The notes under the pieces were generated by a model. The model saw only the letters and a list, made by a program, of their open reading frames with translations, was not told where the DNA came from and made no database searches. This document shows positions 25,282 to 34,437 of a stretch of 42,938 nucleotides of DNA, one piece after another (within the stretch, counting starts at the first letter, position 1; every line of letters starts with the position of its first letter). The stretch comes from Bacteroidales bacterium. GTDB taxonomy: Bacteria > Bacteroidota > Bacteroidia > Bacteroidales > VadinHA17. The stretch is taken from positions 1-42,938 of the forward strand of contig JANTGF010000033.1 in NCBI GenBank assembly GCA_024763075.1. Direction: 5' to 3'. Made by a program: the position numbers and the translations under genes.

Positions 25282-25950
25282 TTAAATTATTTCTAAATTA
25301 TTGTCGTTACTGGTCCCTTTGAGCATGGGTACAAATGAAAATTTTCCGTGTTTGCTTTTTTTAAAAACGCCATCTTCTTTCTTTTCAATTAGCAGCATTT
25401 CCTGAAAAGTTGAACTTCCCAGGGGAATTACCAGTTTCCCACCTGTTTTTAATTGATCCAGTAAGGTTTCGGGAATCTCAGGAGCTGCAGCCGTTATTAA
25501 TATCCGGTCAAACGGGGCATAGGTTTTTTGTCCTGCGAAACCGTCCCCATAAAAAAATTTTAATTGATATCCCATGAAATTAAGCAGTTGCTGGGTTGTT
25601 ATGAAAAGCTTTCTTTGCCTTTCAATGGTAAAAACTCTTGCCCCCAGTTCGGCCAGCACAGCAGCTTGGTAACCAGAACCCGTACCCACTTCAAGTACCT
25701 TCATGTGGGGTCTTACATCAAGCAATTCAGTTTGAAAAGCAACCGTGTAAGGCTGTGAAATAGTTTGCCCCTGACCAATAGGGAATGCCTGATCTTTGTA
25801 AGCAAAATTGATAAATCCTGTATCCATAAAAAGATGCCTGGGCACTTTACCTAAAGCGGAAAGAACGCGTTCATCCTTTATTCCTTTCCTTTTAACTTCT
25901 TTGATAAGGTTCTTTCTCAGTCCTTTATGCCTAAAAGTATCTTCTAACAT
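25282..25950 (-). CDS. pcm: Protein-L-isoaspartate O-methyltransferase
   Basis: This enzyme uses S-adenosylmethionine to methylate L-isoaspartyl residues formed by protein ageing, starting their repair. The 222-residue protein carries the family segments RVLSALGKVPRHLFM, IGQGQTISQPYTVA (substrate-side loop) and the SAM-binding LEVGTGSGYQAAVLAELG (about 86-103). ITAAAPEIPETLLDQLKTGG and LVIPLGSSTFQEMLL are also present. All are present in normal order. It is the first gene of a leftward pair with the MBL hydrolase. The gene at 26059 is divergent from it. Confidence 0.95.
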   Translation of the reverse strand: MLEDTFRHKGLRKNLIKEVKRKGIKDERVLSALGKVPRHLFMDTGFINFAYKDQAFPIGQGQTISQPYTVAFQTELLDVRPHMKVLEVGTGSGYQAAVLAELGARVFTIERQRKLFITTQQLLNFMGYQLKFFYGDGFAGQKTYAPFDRILITAAAPEIPETLLDQLKTGGKLVIPLGSSTFQEMLLIEKKEDGVFKKSKHGKFSFVPMLKGTSNDNNLEII

Positions 25951-26032
25951 TCCAGGGTAAAAATTATGGTTTTCAACAATTAACGGTTAATAAAACAATC
26001 AAATAAATCAACAATGCTTCATCAATTTACTT

Positions 26033-26040
26033 TAAGTTTG
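26033..26040 (+). promoter_or_regulatory. Candidate -7 box that decides the start of the next gene
   Basis: TAAGTTTG matches TAnnTTTG and lies downstream of the first in-frame ATG (26014) but 18 bases before the second (26059). If used, the protein must start at 26059. Confidence 0.4.
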
Positions 26041-26058
26041 CAAAAACGCTACAAAAAT

Positions 26059-27009
26059 ATGATAAAAATTGGTGTTTCAATTGATGACAGCCCGGTAAAA
26101 GAATATTTAGATCTCCTGTCAGGAGAAAATCCTTTTCTTATCTCGGGTTTTTCCCACTCTGTTAATTCAAAAATAAACAACCAAAGTGACATTCAAAAAA
26201 ACAGTTCTTTTATTTCATTACTTGAAAATTCGGATGCCATCCTGTTTCTGGAAGGGAAATTAATGGAGTATGACAAAATAAACTATGCCCTGAAGAAATT
26301 CAAACATGTTTTTTTAACCAGGATCAACACAATTCCCCGGCAAAAATTGCTGGAATTTCAAAAGCTTGCCAGTGAAGCAAATGTCGTTTTGAAAGCAGCA
26401 AATCCTATATTGTTCAATCCGGCATACATTTCATGTAAACAGGAACTGGTCCGGCCCAGGTTCATTGAGATTAAAAGAAAAGAAGTCCCGGCATTCAGAA
26501 CAAAAGAAGATATTGCAAAAGATCTGGCGATGGATTTGGAATTTGTTTTCATGATAACCAACAGTACTCCGAAAAAAGTTTTCACAAGTGGGTCGGTGAG
26601 TACTGCAGAGATACCTGTATTTATTAATTCCCGGGTTGAACTTGAAAATGGTGCTTCGGCTAATATCAGTTATGATTTTCTTCAATCAGAGCAGAAACAC
26701 ACTGCTATCATTCATTTATATGAGCAATCCTTTTTTATAAATTTCAGAAGCTTTGAAACGCACAGAAACCGGCTTAATGAGGGTGAAATACCTTCAGAAC
26801 AAATTATCAGTAAGCCTGTTGCACTTATTACAGACGCTTTTAGCCCTGGTGGACAGAATCCGTTTCAACTGGAAATGATTGAATTTTATGAAAGTATTTC
26901 AGGGATAAAAGATCCTTCCATCACTTTTGATAATTCTCTCATGGCCCTGGATACAGCCAAATCTGTTTTGAACAATATTCATGTACCCAAATCAAACACG
27001 GTTAGTTGA
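26059..27009 (+). CDS. Degenerate Gfo/Idh/MocA-type oxidoreductase-like protein
   Basis: A 316-residue protein from the ATG at 26059; the frame is open to ATG 26014, adding 15 residues, but the shorter start gives the expected MIKIGVSI beta strand. The overall order resembles Gfo/Idh/MocA dehydrogenases: an N-terminal nucleotide-fold-like part, the segment LLEFQKLASEANVVLKAANP then FNPAYISCKQEL, and a C-terminal sheet domain with MDLEFVFMITNSTPKKV and VELENGASANISYDFL. The glycine-rich NAD(P) loop is missing (SIDDSPVKEY instead of GxGxxG), and the EKP active-site triad is replaced by TRI. It is therefore probably not an active dehydrogenase. It precedes a polysaccharide sugar transferase by about 170 bases. 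The family placement is by pattern recognition only. Confidence 0.6.
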   Translation: MIKIGVSIDDSPVKEYLDLLSGENPFLISGFSHSVNSKINNQSDIQKNSSFISLLENSDAILFLEGKLMEYDKINYALKKFKHVFLTRINTIPRQKLLEFQKLASEANVVLKAANPILFNPAYISCKQELVRPRFIEIKRKEVPAFRTKEDIAKDLAMDLEFVFMITNSTPKKVFTSGSVSTAEIPVFINSRVELENGASANISYDFLQSEQKHTAIIHLYEQSFFINFRSFETHRNRLNEGEIPSEQIISKPVALITDAFSPGGQNPFQLEMIEFYESISGIKDPSITFDNSLMALDTAKSVLNNIHVPKSNTVS

Positions 27010-27182
27010 TTTTAAAAACCAATTGGTCACCAAACCCGTATATTCAATTTAAAGTCTTTAAAAAAAACCGGAAAACATAGTCCTGCAAAGACTTTTTGTT
27101 CATTTTACATACTAAAATCAATTAAAAAGAGTTATTTTCATAAATCCCTTTGGCTACTTTAAAGTTGGTTTTGATTTTGTAA

Positions 27183-28631
27183 ATGTACCAACCGGGGTTC
27201 CCTAATTATAAATCAATGAACAGAAAAGTTCAACGGTTAAAATACCTGATCTCTGACTTCCTTGCCGGTGCTGCCAGCTGGGTTTTATTTTATTCTTTCA
27301 GGAAGGTTTTTATTGAATCCTCCAAATTTGGGTATAAGATTCCTGTTGAACCTGATAAGAAATTCTGGATCAGCCTGATACTGATACCCACTTTCTGGTT
27401 GGTGATGCATTTTTTTTCGGGATATTATAAAACTCCTTTCCGGAAATCAAGACTTCAGGAACTGGGTAAAACCTTTCTTATTAGTCTGTTTGGTACATTA
27501 ATCCTGTTTTTTGTCCTCATCCTTGACGATACCGTTAAGGATTTTAGCAGTTATTATCTTTCTTTTGGTGTTCTTTTCACACTCCAGTTTTTTCTGACCT
27601 ATATTCCAAGGCTTATCATTACATCCCGCACAAATCATAAGATCCATACGGGAAAACTCGGTTTTAATACCCTGTTAATTGGCGGGAACGGAAAAGCATT
27701 GAAGATTTATACTGATCTGACAGAAGGTAAAAGATCCTCAGGGAATAAATTTATCGGATACATCAACATCAATTCAAACCCCACAGATCCTCTGGATCAA
27801 TTTATCCCCAGGCTTGGGAAACTTGATAATGTAACTGAAATAATAAGAGAGAAAAAGGTGGAAGAGGTTATTATTGCCATGGAAACCGGGGACCATAAAA
27901 TGATTGGACAGATCATTAACAAACTGAAAGAGACAATGATTATTATTAAGGCAATTCCCAGTACTTACGAAATTCTTGCCGGCCGGGTAAAGATGTCTTC
28001 GGTTTATGGGACACCGCTTATCGAAATATCGCATGAATTGATTCCGGTGTGGCAGGAAACACTGAAATATTTTCTTGATTTTTTTGTTTCCATATTAGCC
28101 CTGATCATTACCCTGCCTTTATCCATAGTCCTGGCTGTTATTATTAAACTCACTTCATCCGGACCGGTAATTTTTACTCAGGAGAGAATTGGAAGATATG
28201 GCAAACCGTTTAAGTTATATAAGTTCCGGACCATGTATAAGAATGCGGAAGAAAACGGACCTTCCCTGTCATCGGAAGACGATAAAAGAATCACACCCAT
28301 CGGAACCTTTATGAGAAAGGTAAGGCTGGATGAAATTCCGAATTTTGTAAATGTACTTCTGGGTGAGATGTCCCTGGTAGGGCCAAGGCCTGAAAGACAG
28401 TTCTTTATAGATCAGATCATGGAAAAAGCTCCGCAATACATCCATTTGCAAAAAGTTAAACCCGGAATTACATCCTGGGGCCAGGTCAAATACGGCTATG
28501 CTGCAAATGTTGATGAAATGGTGGAAAGACTAACATACGATTTGATCTACATTGAGAATATGTCGTTTTATGTGGACCTTAAAATCCTGATTCATACAGT
28601 CCTTACTATTATTAGAGGGAGGGGGAAATAA
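27183..28631 (+). CDS. Polyprenyl-phosphate sugar-1-phosphate transferase (exopolysaccharide initiating enzyme)
   Basis: This 482-residue membrane protein is likely to start exopolysaccharide or O-antigen repeat synthesis by moving a sugar-1-phosphate from a nucleotide sugar to undecaprenyl phosphate. The N-terminal half has about four membrane helices (about 22-145) and a CoA-binding-like nucleotide fold (about 155-270, NTLLIGGNGKALKI). A fifth helix (about 290-320) leads into the bacterial sugar transferase domain, with FTQERIGRYGKPFKLYKFRTM, VRLDEIPNFVNVLLGEMSLV, GPRPER and KPGITSWGQVKYGYA. These match the WbaP/EpsE-type group (PF02397). Which sugar it uses cannot be told. No other glycan genes flank it, which is unusual for an initiating enzyme; the terminator that follows belongs to the opposite strand. 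Confidence 0.9.
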   Translation: MYQPGFPNYKSMNRKVQRLKYLISDFLAGAASWVLFYSFRKVFIESSKFGYKIPVEPDKKFWISLILIPTFWLVMHFFSGYYKTPFRKSRLQELGKTFLISLFGTLILFFVLILDDTVKDFSSYYLSFGVLFTLQFFLTYIPRLIITSRTNHKIHTGKLGFNTLLIGGNGKALKIYTDLTEGKRSSGNKFIGYININSNPTDPLDQFIPRLGKLDNVTEIIREKKVEEVIIAMETGDHKMIGQIINKLKETMIIIKAIPSTYEILAGRVKMSSVYGTPLIEISHELIPVWQETLKYFLDFFVSILALIITLPLSIVLAVIIKLTSSGPVIFTQERIGRYGKPFKLYKFRTMYKNAEENGPSLSSEDDKRITPIGTFMRKVRLDEIPNFVNVLLGEMSLVGPRPERQFFIDQIMEKAPQYIHLQKVKPGITSWGQVKYGYAANVDEMVERLTYDLIYIENMSFYVDLKILIHTVLTIIRGRGK

Positions 28632-28702
28632 GGTTTCTTTCCCTGGATTAGAACCTAATTAATAATTGACATAAATAGAGTTAAAGTACCATACGGATAA
28701 AA

Positions 28703-28735
28703 AACAATAGACCCGCTATTTTGGGGCCTATTGTT
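28703..28735 (-). terminator. Terminator of the secreted protease gene
   Basis: AACAATAG (28703-28710) pairs with CTATTGTT (28728-28735), and inner CCC pairs with GGG. On the minus strand the stem is followed by TTTTTT, so it ends the leftward gene. On the plus strand there is no T-run. Confidence 0.75.
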
Positions 28736-28751
28736 CTATGGTTACAAAACC

Positions 28752-31700
28752 TTATTGCTTCACAATCTGGAAAACTCTGGGTTTGTCTTCCATCATTACT
28801 TTAATGAAATACATTCCTGGTTTCAATTCCATTAAATCAAGTTGAAGAGCTTGTCCACTCGGTTGTATTCTGATGTTATAAGTTTTCCCAAAAGAATCAA
28901 ACACCATGATATCTTTTGTTAAGACATCATTATTATTTAGCTCAATGTAAATCACACCAGTTGTTGGATTTGGATAAACCTTAATTTTATCAACAGTTTC
29001 CAGAGTTTCTTCATTTGATGAAAGGGTCAGGCTCTTATTAAAATTGCATTTTTTGGAATATGAATTTGCACGTGTAGCCATAGACACTTTGTGACCTTCA
29101 CCAATACTTGATACAGTCCATGTTAATTCACCTCCATCAAAACTAACATTAAAACCTCCTCCACCGGAAACAAATAATTCAGGTTGGGGTTGGGATGTTA
29201 AGCCCCCGCCAATCATAATATTGTCAGCGCCATGTGGTACAAATACATCATAATCATTGTCATTCTTATATACGAAATGTGCAGTATAAGTTCCGTTTGC
29301 ATTTTCTGTAATACAATCGAGGCTTGGTTTTACAGCATGTGTACCAGGACCATATGGATTGACAAATAATTGTCCGTTTTCATTTGTAATGTTGTAATTG
29401 GTTGCGACAGCCGTAGGAACAATTGTATAAGTTCCAGCCAATCCACTATAATCGGGTTCAATAATAAAACCAGGACTTCCTCCAAACACAATTACTTCGT
29501 CATCTTTATTAACAAATCCTGAATATGAAAACTCAATAGTTGGCATTTCACCGGCATTAATAACCTGATCAATGGCTGAAACTGTAAGAGCTGCCTTGCC
29601 AACCATAATGTCCTGGGCTTCTTCAGGTGAAGCATTGTAATTTTCATTTCCTTCCTGATTTGCAATAATTGTAACTGCTCCTGCATTATGAATGGTCAGA
29701 GCATCTCCTGCAATACTTGCAACAGATGCATTACTGCTTGTAAAAGTTACTGGTAAATTACTGCTGGAAACAGCTGATAACGAGTAAGGACCATCCCCAT
29801 AGATAATTGTAGAGGGTAAAAGGTCAAAACTAATGGTTTGTTCAGCCTTATTTACCGTAAGAATCTGTATAATATCCATTGCAGGAAGATAGTTTTCATT
29901 TCCGGCCTGGCTTGCTCTAATGTTCACAATTCCTGCTGAAATAATAATTGCGGTACTTCCTTCAATTTTAACAATATTGGTATCACTACTTGTATATATG
30001 AGTCCTAAACTACTATTAGAAGTGGCAGTCAGATCAAATGGAACATCCCCAAATGTTTTTGCCTCAATAGGATTAAATGTAATGGTCTGTTCGGCTTTTG
30101 CCACCTTTAATTCACCATTTACTATAGCCGTATTGTAATTTACTAATGCTGATGAATTTGTAAGTGCAAATAAAGAATAATCATATTCACCGGATTCAAT
30201 AAAATCAGCCTTTTTTAGTTGAATCTCAGGTACAATTTCATGTAACCCGGCAGGAACAATTTCAGTTGTTGCATACGTATTATCCCCATTTTGGATACTA
30301 AAGCTTGGATAGCCTTCTGCCATTATGTTTTCCATTAATTCATCATACATCAGGCCTTCAACACTTACTGTATATTCAGGTTGTGCTTCCCCGTAGTTCA
30401 TGCTTTCATCCGGGGCTGTAAACCTGAGATTTGCCGGGAGTATTGTAAGTTCACCCAGGTTATAGGTAATCTCAAAGTTTCCGGACTCAAGCCTGGGTTC
30501 TCCTGTTCCCTCTTCATTCCCCGAAAGGTATGCCGCCGGAACTATGATATGTGTTCCAACAGTTGTGCCGGTAATTAAATTTATGGCATATAATTCAGGC
30601 ATTTCCCATTCACCCGGGTCTCCGGAGATTTCACCCCCATTATACTCGCCGTCTGTAACTACATCGGCTGCATCCAGAATAACTGCCAGATTATTCCAGC
30701 TTTCATCCTGTATATCCACCCCGTTTACCAATGGCCGGGCATTCACAAGAGGCCGGGCGTTTACGAGAGGCCTGGCATCTGCCACAGCAAAATAATTTAC
30801 AGAAACATCTGAATTCACTAATGGTCTTGCATTTACAAGCGCCCTGGCATTTACAAGTGGTCTGGCATTTACCAATGGCCGGGCATTTATCAATGAATAG
30901 CTGTTGTAATCACCGGATGATTCAACATTCTGATATTCAAATACAGATTCCTTTGCAATATCCACAATCCTGTTAACCAATGGTCTTGCATTTACCAATG
31001 GCCGGGCATTCACCAGTGCTCTGGCACTAACCAGAAACTGAAGACCGGCCAGGTCAGAATTCACCAGCGGCCGTGCATTCACCAGCGGCCGTGCATTCAC
31101 CAATGGACGGGCATCAACCAGGGCAATTTCTTCAGCAATATTGTACGTATGGGAGAGTACCAAAGAGTTCAGAAAAACTTCCGGTGAGGCAATATTGGAA
31201 GAATCAAATGCATAGGTAAACTCAACTGGGCCAATATCATCACCGTAGGTTATGCTCATATCATTTGGAGTAATCGTCAGGGGCATCTTTTCAATGTTCA
31301 GAAAGCCATCCTCAAATTCAAACTCAAATTTCTCATCCAGAGATATATCCAACTCGCTGTACATTGGATCCGTAGTATCCAAAATCAGGCTCAGGTTAAG
31401 TCTTGGCCTTATAATATAAGTACCTACATTACTTAAATCATTCACGTTTTCCCCCGGGCTGACCAAAACAGAAGCAATTCTTAGTTTCTCATCCTCAGTT
31501 AAGTCAGACTCGGTAAGAGGAATGTTGTCCACGGTTATTGTTGTAGTAAAAACCGGTAATTTTTCTCCAAATTTTTTCGTTTGGTTATGCGCTGTAATTT
31601 TAACATTCCTTTTCGTTATTCCATAAAAATATACTGCATTGGAAGTACCTCCATCCAGCAGGCTGCTTGAAATGGGCTCTGTAAAGGCTTCAATGGAGGG

Positions 31701-34070
31701 ATTCCCCAGAAATACAGGTATATCAGCAACAATTAAATTTTCATTCTGGTAAGTTACAGACTCATCTGGTAAAGCTTCTCCCCTGAATAATACCTGAGTA
31801 GATTCTGTGAGATAATCCCCGGTAACATTAACTGTTATGGGTTCTTCCCCCGGAATTGCACCGGAAGAATTTCCCAGTTCAATTAAAACAGGTGAAGGAG
31901 CAATATATGTAGAAATCGCAGCGTCAGCTTGTATAAAGCCATAACCCGTATTATAATCAAAACCCGGGTTTTCCATATCAATAGCTGTGGATGTTAACAA
32001 TGTTTTGATATCATCCGGGGAAAGTTGCTCGCCGTCCCAGTATTTTGCTCTTGCTTCAATTAATAATGCAGCTACTGCAGCTGCATGGGGGGCAGCAGCA
32101 GAAGTACCGTGAAAATTCAAGATTCCGTCTCCATCCGGATCAAACTCAGGTGTATTGGGACTTAAATTTACCGTTGTTTCCACCCCGTTTGGAGCAGTGA
32201 TTTCAGGTTTCTGCCGGGCAGTACCATTTACCGGTGTGCCACCAACCGAAGAAAATGAGGCAATGGTGGGAGGATCAACACCAAATTCCGGTGTATTGCT
32301 GTACAATACAGCACCAACTGCAATTGCTCCTTCAGCATTCGCCTGACCTACAATGGTTGAGGATCCAGTATTATACTCATTGATGGCCAGATCCCCACGG
32401 AAAACGATGTATTTAAAGTTTACATTATCTGAGCCTGAAGCCCTGGTAATCAGGATATTTGTTGAAGCACCACCTGGTCCAACCGTAAATGGTAAAACTT
32501 CAATAGGATAAGCTCCGGTATTTATAATATTGAATCCAAACAGGGTGGAACCGTTTTCATTGGAAAGATATATATCCAGATCGTTATTTGTTGTATATTG
32601 TGAAGCATTTGCATTATCTTCCCATTGTAACACAATCGTATAGGTGCCTTCAGTGAGTGAAATATTTTGAAAAATATCTCCCCCTCCAAAATTATGGGCT
32701 TCTCCCTGAATGCCACCTGGCGAAGGTGCAGGCAGGAAAGTGTTCTGATATGATTTATTGCTGTAATTACCTGCTGCAGAAATGTAGGTAACACCCTGAG
32801 CCTTTACCTGATCCACAGCCTGAGCTACAATACCATCCCGAAAAAATGGTTCGGTAATGTAGGTAATATCATCAACGATAACATCACTGCCTGCATCTTT
32901 AAGCGCAATAATTCCATTTGCAAAATCCTGTGCATTCAGAAAACCTGTATAAAATGCCAGCTCCGCTCCGGGTGCTATATCATGAACGATTTGCAACATG
33001 GCCCTTCCTTCATCTGAAAGTACGCCAAATGTTTGTGGGTAGTCTTTTAATACATGTACCGGTGTAACATTACCATCTAAATTGCCCGGGCCCGGAAGGT
33101 CACCGTTTGATACATCCGTGGCTGCTCCACCCAGGCTGTTGTAACTATCTGAAATGACTCCCACTTTTACACCTGCACCGCTTACATTAAAACCATTTCG
33201 TGCAAAATCGGATCGCATAGCTTTATCCCCGTCATTAAAACCAAGTCCGCTGTTTTTAGTAATCGCAGGATAAACGGGCCGGGCAAAACTTATAAATTGT
33301 GGAAAGTCATTTATCAGGATTAAATTTTCTATTGATAACCATCCTGTTATTGTTAATCCAGGCAAATCTTCACTTTCAATCTCCAGGCCAATAGATAATA
33401 GGGATGTCTTCATCCCTGCATATTGACCGGATAATGCAAGTACTTCAATTAAAACCTTTGTGCCATCTTTACTGATCTGGAATATGTCATCAGATTGAAA
33501 CTGTGAAGGATCATTAACAGCAATATAAGTATTGTACAAAGAATTCAGTTCAGCACTTAAAAGTGAGTTTTCTAATTTACCTCCGTCAGGTGGTGCATAA
33601 TAGGGAAATATATTTTCACCATCGCGGCAGTGAGATGAATTTATGCTTGCAGTAACTTCCTTCCATGCATCCGGATCCGAAGGATCCCTGTTTGGCAATA
33701 GCACACGCCACAATACTCTTTCTTTACTATCAAATTCAACAGAAAATACATTGTATTGACGACCTGACTTGAAATTTGGGTTTCCATTTGACCTGCCATT
33801 GTTTTTTTCTACGTAACTATCTTCCTGGGGTACTGTAATTTCATCGGAGTTTGGATTGTCATAACCGAAGTTTGCAATGTATTTTCCATTTCCTATGTAC
33901 TCAACACATTCAGTAATAATATTTATATCTTTTAATTTCTTTCCTTTCCCTTTCTTTTGACTGAAAGTTGATAAGGGGACCAAAAAAACCAGTAGTAAAA
34001 GAATAATCCTGTAATTGGGTTTAAATCCTGTAGATGATTGTAATCCCGGATTAAGTAAAAATAATTTCAT
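28752..34070 (-). CDS. Giant secreted S8/S53-like protease with MBG domains, ARPLVN repeats and T9SS sorting domain
   Basis: A 1772-residue exported protein. Order of parts: signal/anchor (about 20-37); beta-rich N-terminal part with a VEYIGNGKYIANFGYDNP repeat-type domain (about 55-200); subtilase-fold catalytic domain (about 295-700); a stretch of immunoglobulin-like and MBG-type domains (about 720-1590); a second NGTYTAHFVYKNDND domain near 1600; and a T9SS type A sorting domain (about 1693-1772: KVYPNPTTG ... GMYFIKV). Catalytic residues I can place are Asp308 (VISDSYN), Asn435 of the oxyanion hole (SAAGNYS) and Ser657 (FHGTSAAAPH). The usual HGTHVAG histidine is absent; the matching block reads LSDEGRAMLQIVHDIAPGAE with Glu354, as in the sedolisin (S53)-like subgroup. 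Residues 987-1116 carry 13 ARPLVN-type hexapeptides within one MBG domain. It is presumably secreted by T9SS and cell-attached. Confidence 0.9.
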   Translation of the reverse strand: MKLFLLNPGLQSSTGFKPNYRIILLLLVFLVPLSTFSQKKGKGKKLKDINIITECVEYIGNGKYIANFGYDNPNSDEITVPQEDSYVEKNNGRSNGNPNFKSGRQYNVFSVEFDSKERVLWRVLLPNRDPSDPDAWKEVTASINSSHCRDGENIFPYYAPPDGGKLENSLLSAELNSLYNTYIAVNDPSQFQSDDIFQISKDGTKVLIEVLALSGQYAGMKTSLLSIGLEIESEDLPGLTITGWLSIENLILINDFPQFISFARPVYPAITKNSGLGFNDGDKAMRSDFARNGFNVSGAGVKVGVISDSYNSLGGAATDVSNGDLPGPGNLDGNVTPVHVLKDYPQTFGVLSDEGRAMLQIVHDIAPGAELAFYTGFLNAQDFANGIIALKDAGSDVIVDDITYITEPFFRDGIVAQAVDQVKAQGVTYISAAGNYSNKSYQNTFLPAPSPGGIQGEAHNFGGGDIFQNISLTEGTYTIVLQWEDNANASQYTTNNDLDIYLSNENGSTLFGFNIINTGAYPIEVLPFTVGPGGASTNILITRASGSDNVNFKYIVFRGDLAINEYNTGSSTIVGQANAEGAIAVGAVLYSNTPEFGVDPPTIASFSSVGGTPVNGTARQKPEITAPNGVETTVNLSPNTPEFDPDGDGILNFHGTSAAAPHAAAVAALLIEARAKYWDGEQLSPDDIKTLLTSTAIDMENPGFDYNTGYGFIQADAAISTYIAPSPVLIELGNSSGAIPGEEPITVNVTGDYLTESTQVLFRGEALPDESVTYQNENLIVADIPVFLGNPSIEAFTEPISSSLLDGGTSNAVYFYGITKRNVKITAHNQTKKFGEKLPVFTTTITVDNIPLTESDLTEDEKLRIASVLVSPGENVNDLSNVGTYIIRPRLNLSLILDTTDPMYSELDISLDEKFEFEFEDGFLNIEKMPLTITPNDMSITYGDDIGPVEFTYAFDSSNIASPEVFLNSLVLSHTYNIAEEIALVDARPLVNARPLVNARPLVNSDLAGLQFLVSARALVNARPLVNARPLVNRIVDIAKESVFEYQNVESSGDYNSYSLINARPLVNARPLVNARALVNARPLVNSDVSVNYFAVADARPLVNARPLVNARPLVNGVDIQDESWNNLAVILDAADVVTDGEYNGGEISGDPGEWEMPELYAINLITGTTVGTHIIVPAAYLSGNEEGTGEPRLESGNFEITYNLGELTILPANLRFTAPDESMNYGEAQPEYTVSVEGLMYDELMENIMAEGYPSFSIQNGDNTYATTEIVPAGLHEIVPEIQLKKADFIESGEYDYSLFALTNSSALVNYNTAIVNGELKVAKAEQTITFNPIEAKTFGDVPFDLTATSNSSLGLIYTSSDTNIVKIEGSTAIIISAGIVNIRASQAGNENYLPAMDIIQILTVNKAEQTISFDLLPSTIIYGDGPYSLSAVSSSNLPVTFTSSNASVASIAGDALTIHNAGAVTIIANQEGNENYNASPEEAQDIMVGKAALTVSAIDQVINAGEMPTIEFSYSGFVNKDDEVIVFGGSPGFIIEPDYSGLAGTYTIVPTAVATNYNITNENGQLFVNPYGPGTHAVKPSLDCITENANGTYTAHFVYKNDNDYDVFVPHGADNIMIGGGLTSQPQPELFVSGGGGFNVSFDGGELTWTVSSIGEGHKVSMATRANSYSKKCNFNKSLTLSSNEETLETVDKIKVYPNPTTGVIYIELNNNDVLTKDIMVFDSFGKTYNIRIQPSGQALQLDLMELKPGMYFIKVMMEDKPRVFQIVKQ
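30723..31112 (-). repeat. 18-bp coding repeat: 13 copies of the ARPLVN/ARALVN hexapeptide in four clusters
   Basis: Clusters of 3, 3, 4 and 3 units are separated by short unique spacers (SDLAGLQFLV, RIVDIAKESV..., SDVSVNYFAVAD). Each unit is 18 bp, so gain or loss keeps the reading frame. The first cluster (31059-31112) and last (30723-30776) are exactly three units each. Units differ at third codon positions, so the array is not freshly expanded. Confidence 0.9.
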
Positions 34071-34437
34071 ATTAATCTGTTTAAATTTAACATATTCATA
34101 GCAAAACTTAAGAGCAAGAACTCACTTAAAAATTTATTATTTAAAATAAATAAAAATAGCAGCAACAATTTTTCTTGTAAGCCGCTACTTTCCGGTGGTT
34201 TCTTATTTGTAAACCGGCTTTTTTACGATATATATCGCAATGTTTATGATATATAACATTAGGCGTATGTTAATTTCTTTTTGTATTTTCACTTCAAATA
34301 ATTGGTTCAAAGGATGTTAATATGAAAACAGATGATTAAGGCCATTCTATTATGTCCCTTTTTCCTCCTGATAGAAGATTTATTTATAGAGCCTGTAATA
34401 TTTTTGACACAGTACAATTTTTGATAATTTTTTAGTT
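34071..34437. other. Divergent spacer between the protease and the second Crp/Fnr gene
   Basis: 367 bases, AT-rich, no gene-like frame. It contains a GATATATATC palindrome (about 34227-34236), an AATGTT-n10-AACATT inverted repeat (34239-34260), and a TATTTTTG -7 box (34401-34408) for the rightward gene. A promoter for the leftward protease must also be here but is not clear. Confidence 0.5.
34401..34408 (+). promoter_or_regulatory. Candidate -7 promoter box of the second Crp/Fnr gene
   Basis: TATTTTTG fits TAnnTTTG, 29 bases before the ATG at 34438. No TTG at the ideal -33 distance. Confidence 0.35.

Noticed and set aside
30731-30976. Plus-strand frame with repeated AGHSQEAG/WHL motifs
   Set aside because: It is the antisense shadow of the ARPLVN coding repeat.
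30723-31112. CRISPR-like array of short direct repeats
   Set aside because: The 18-bp repeats are in frame inside a long coding sequence, without regular spacers or cas genes.
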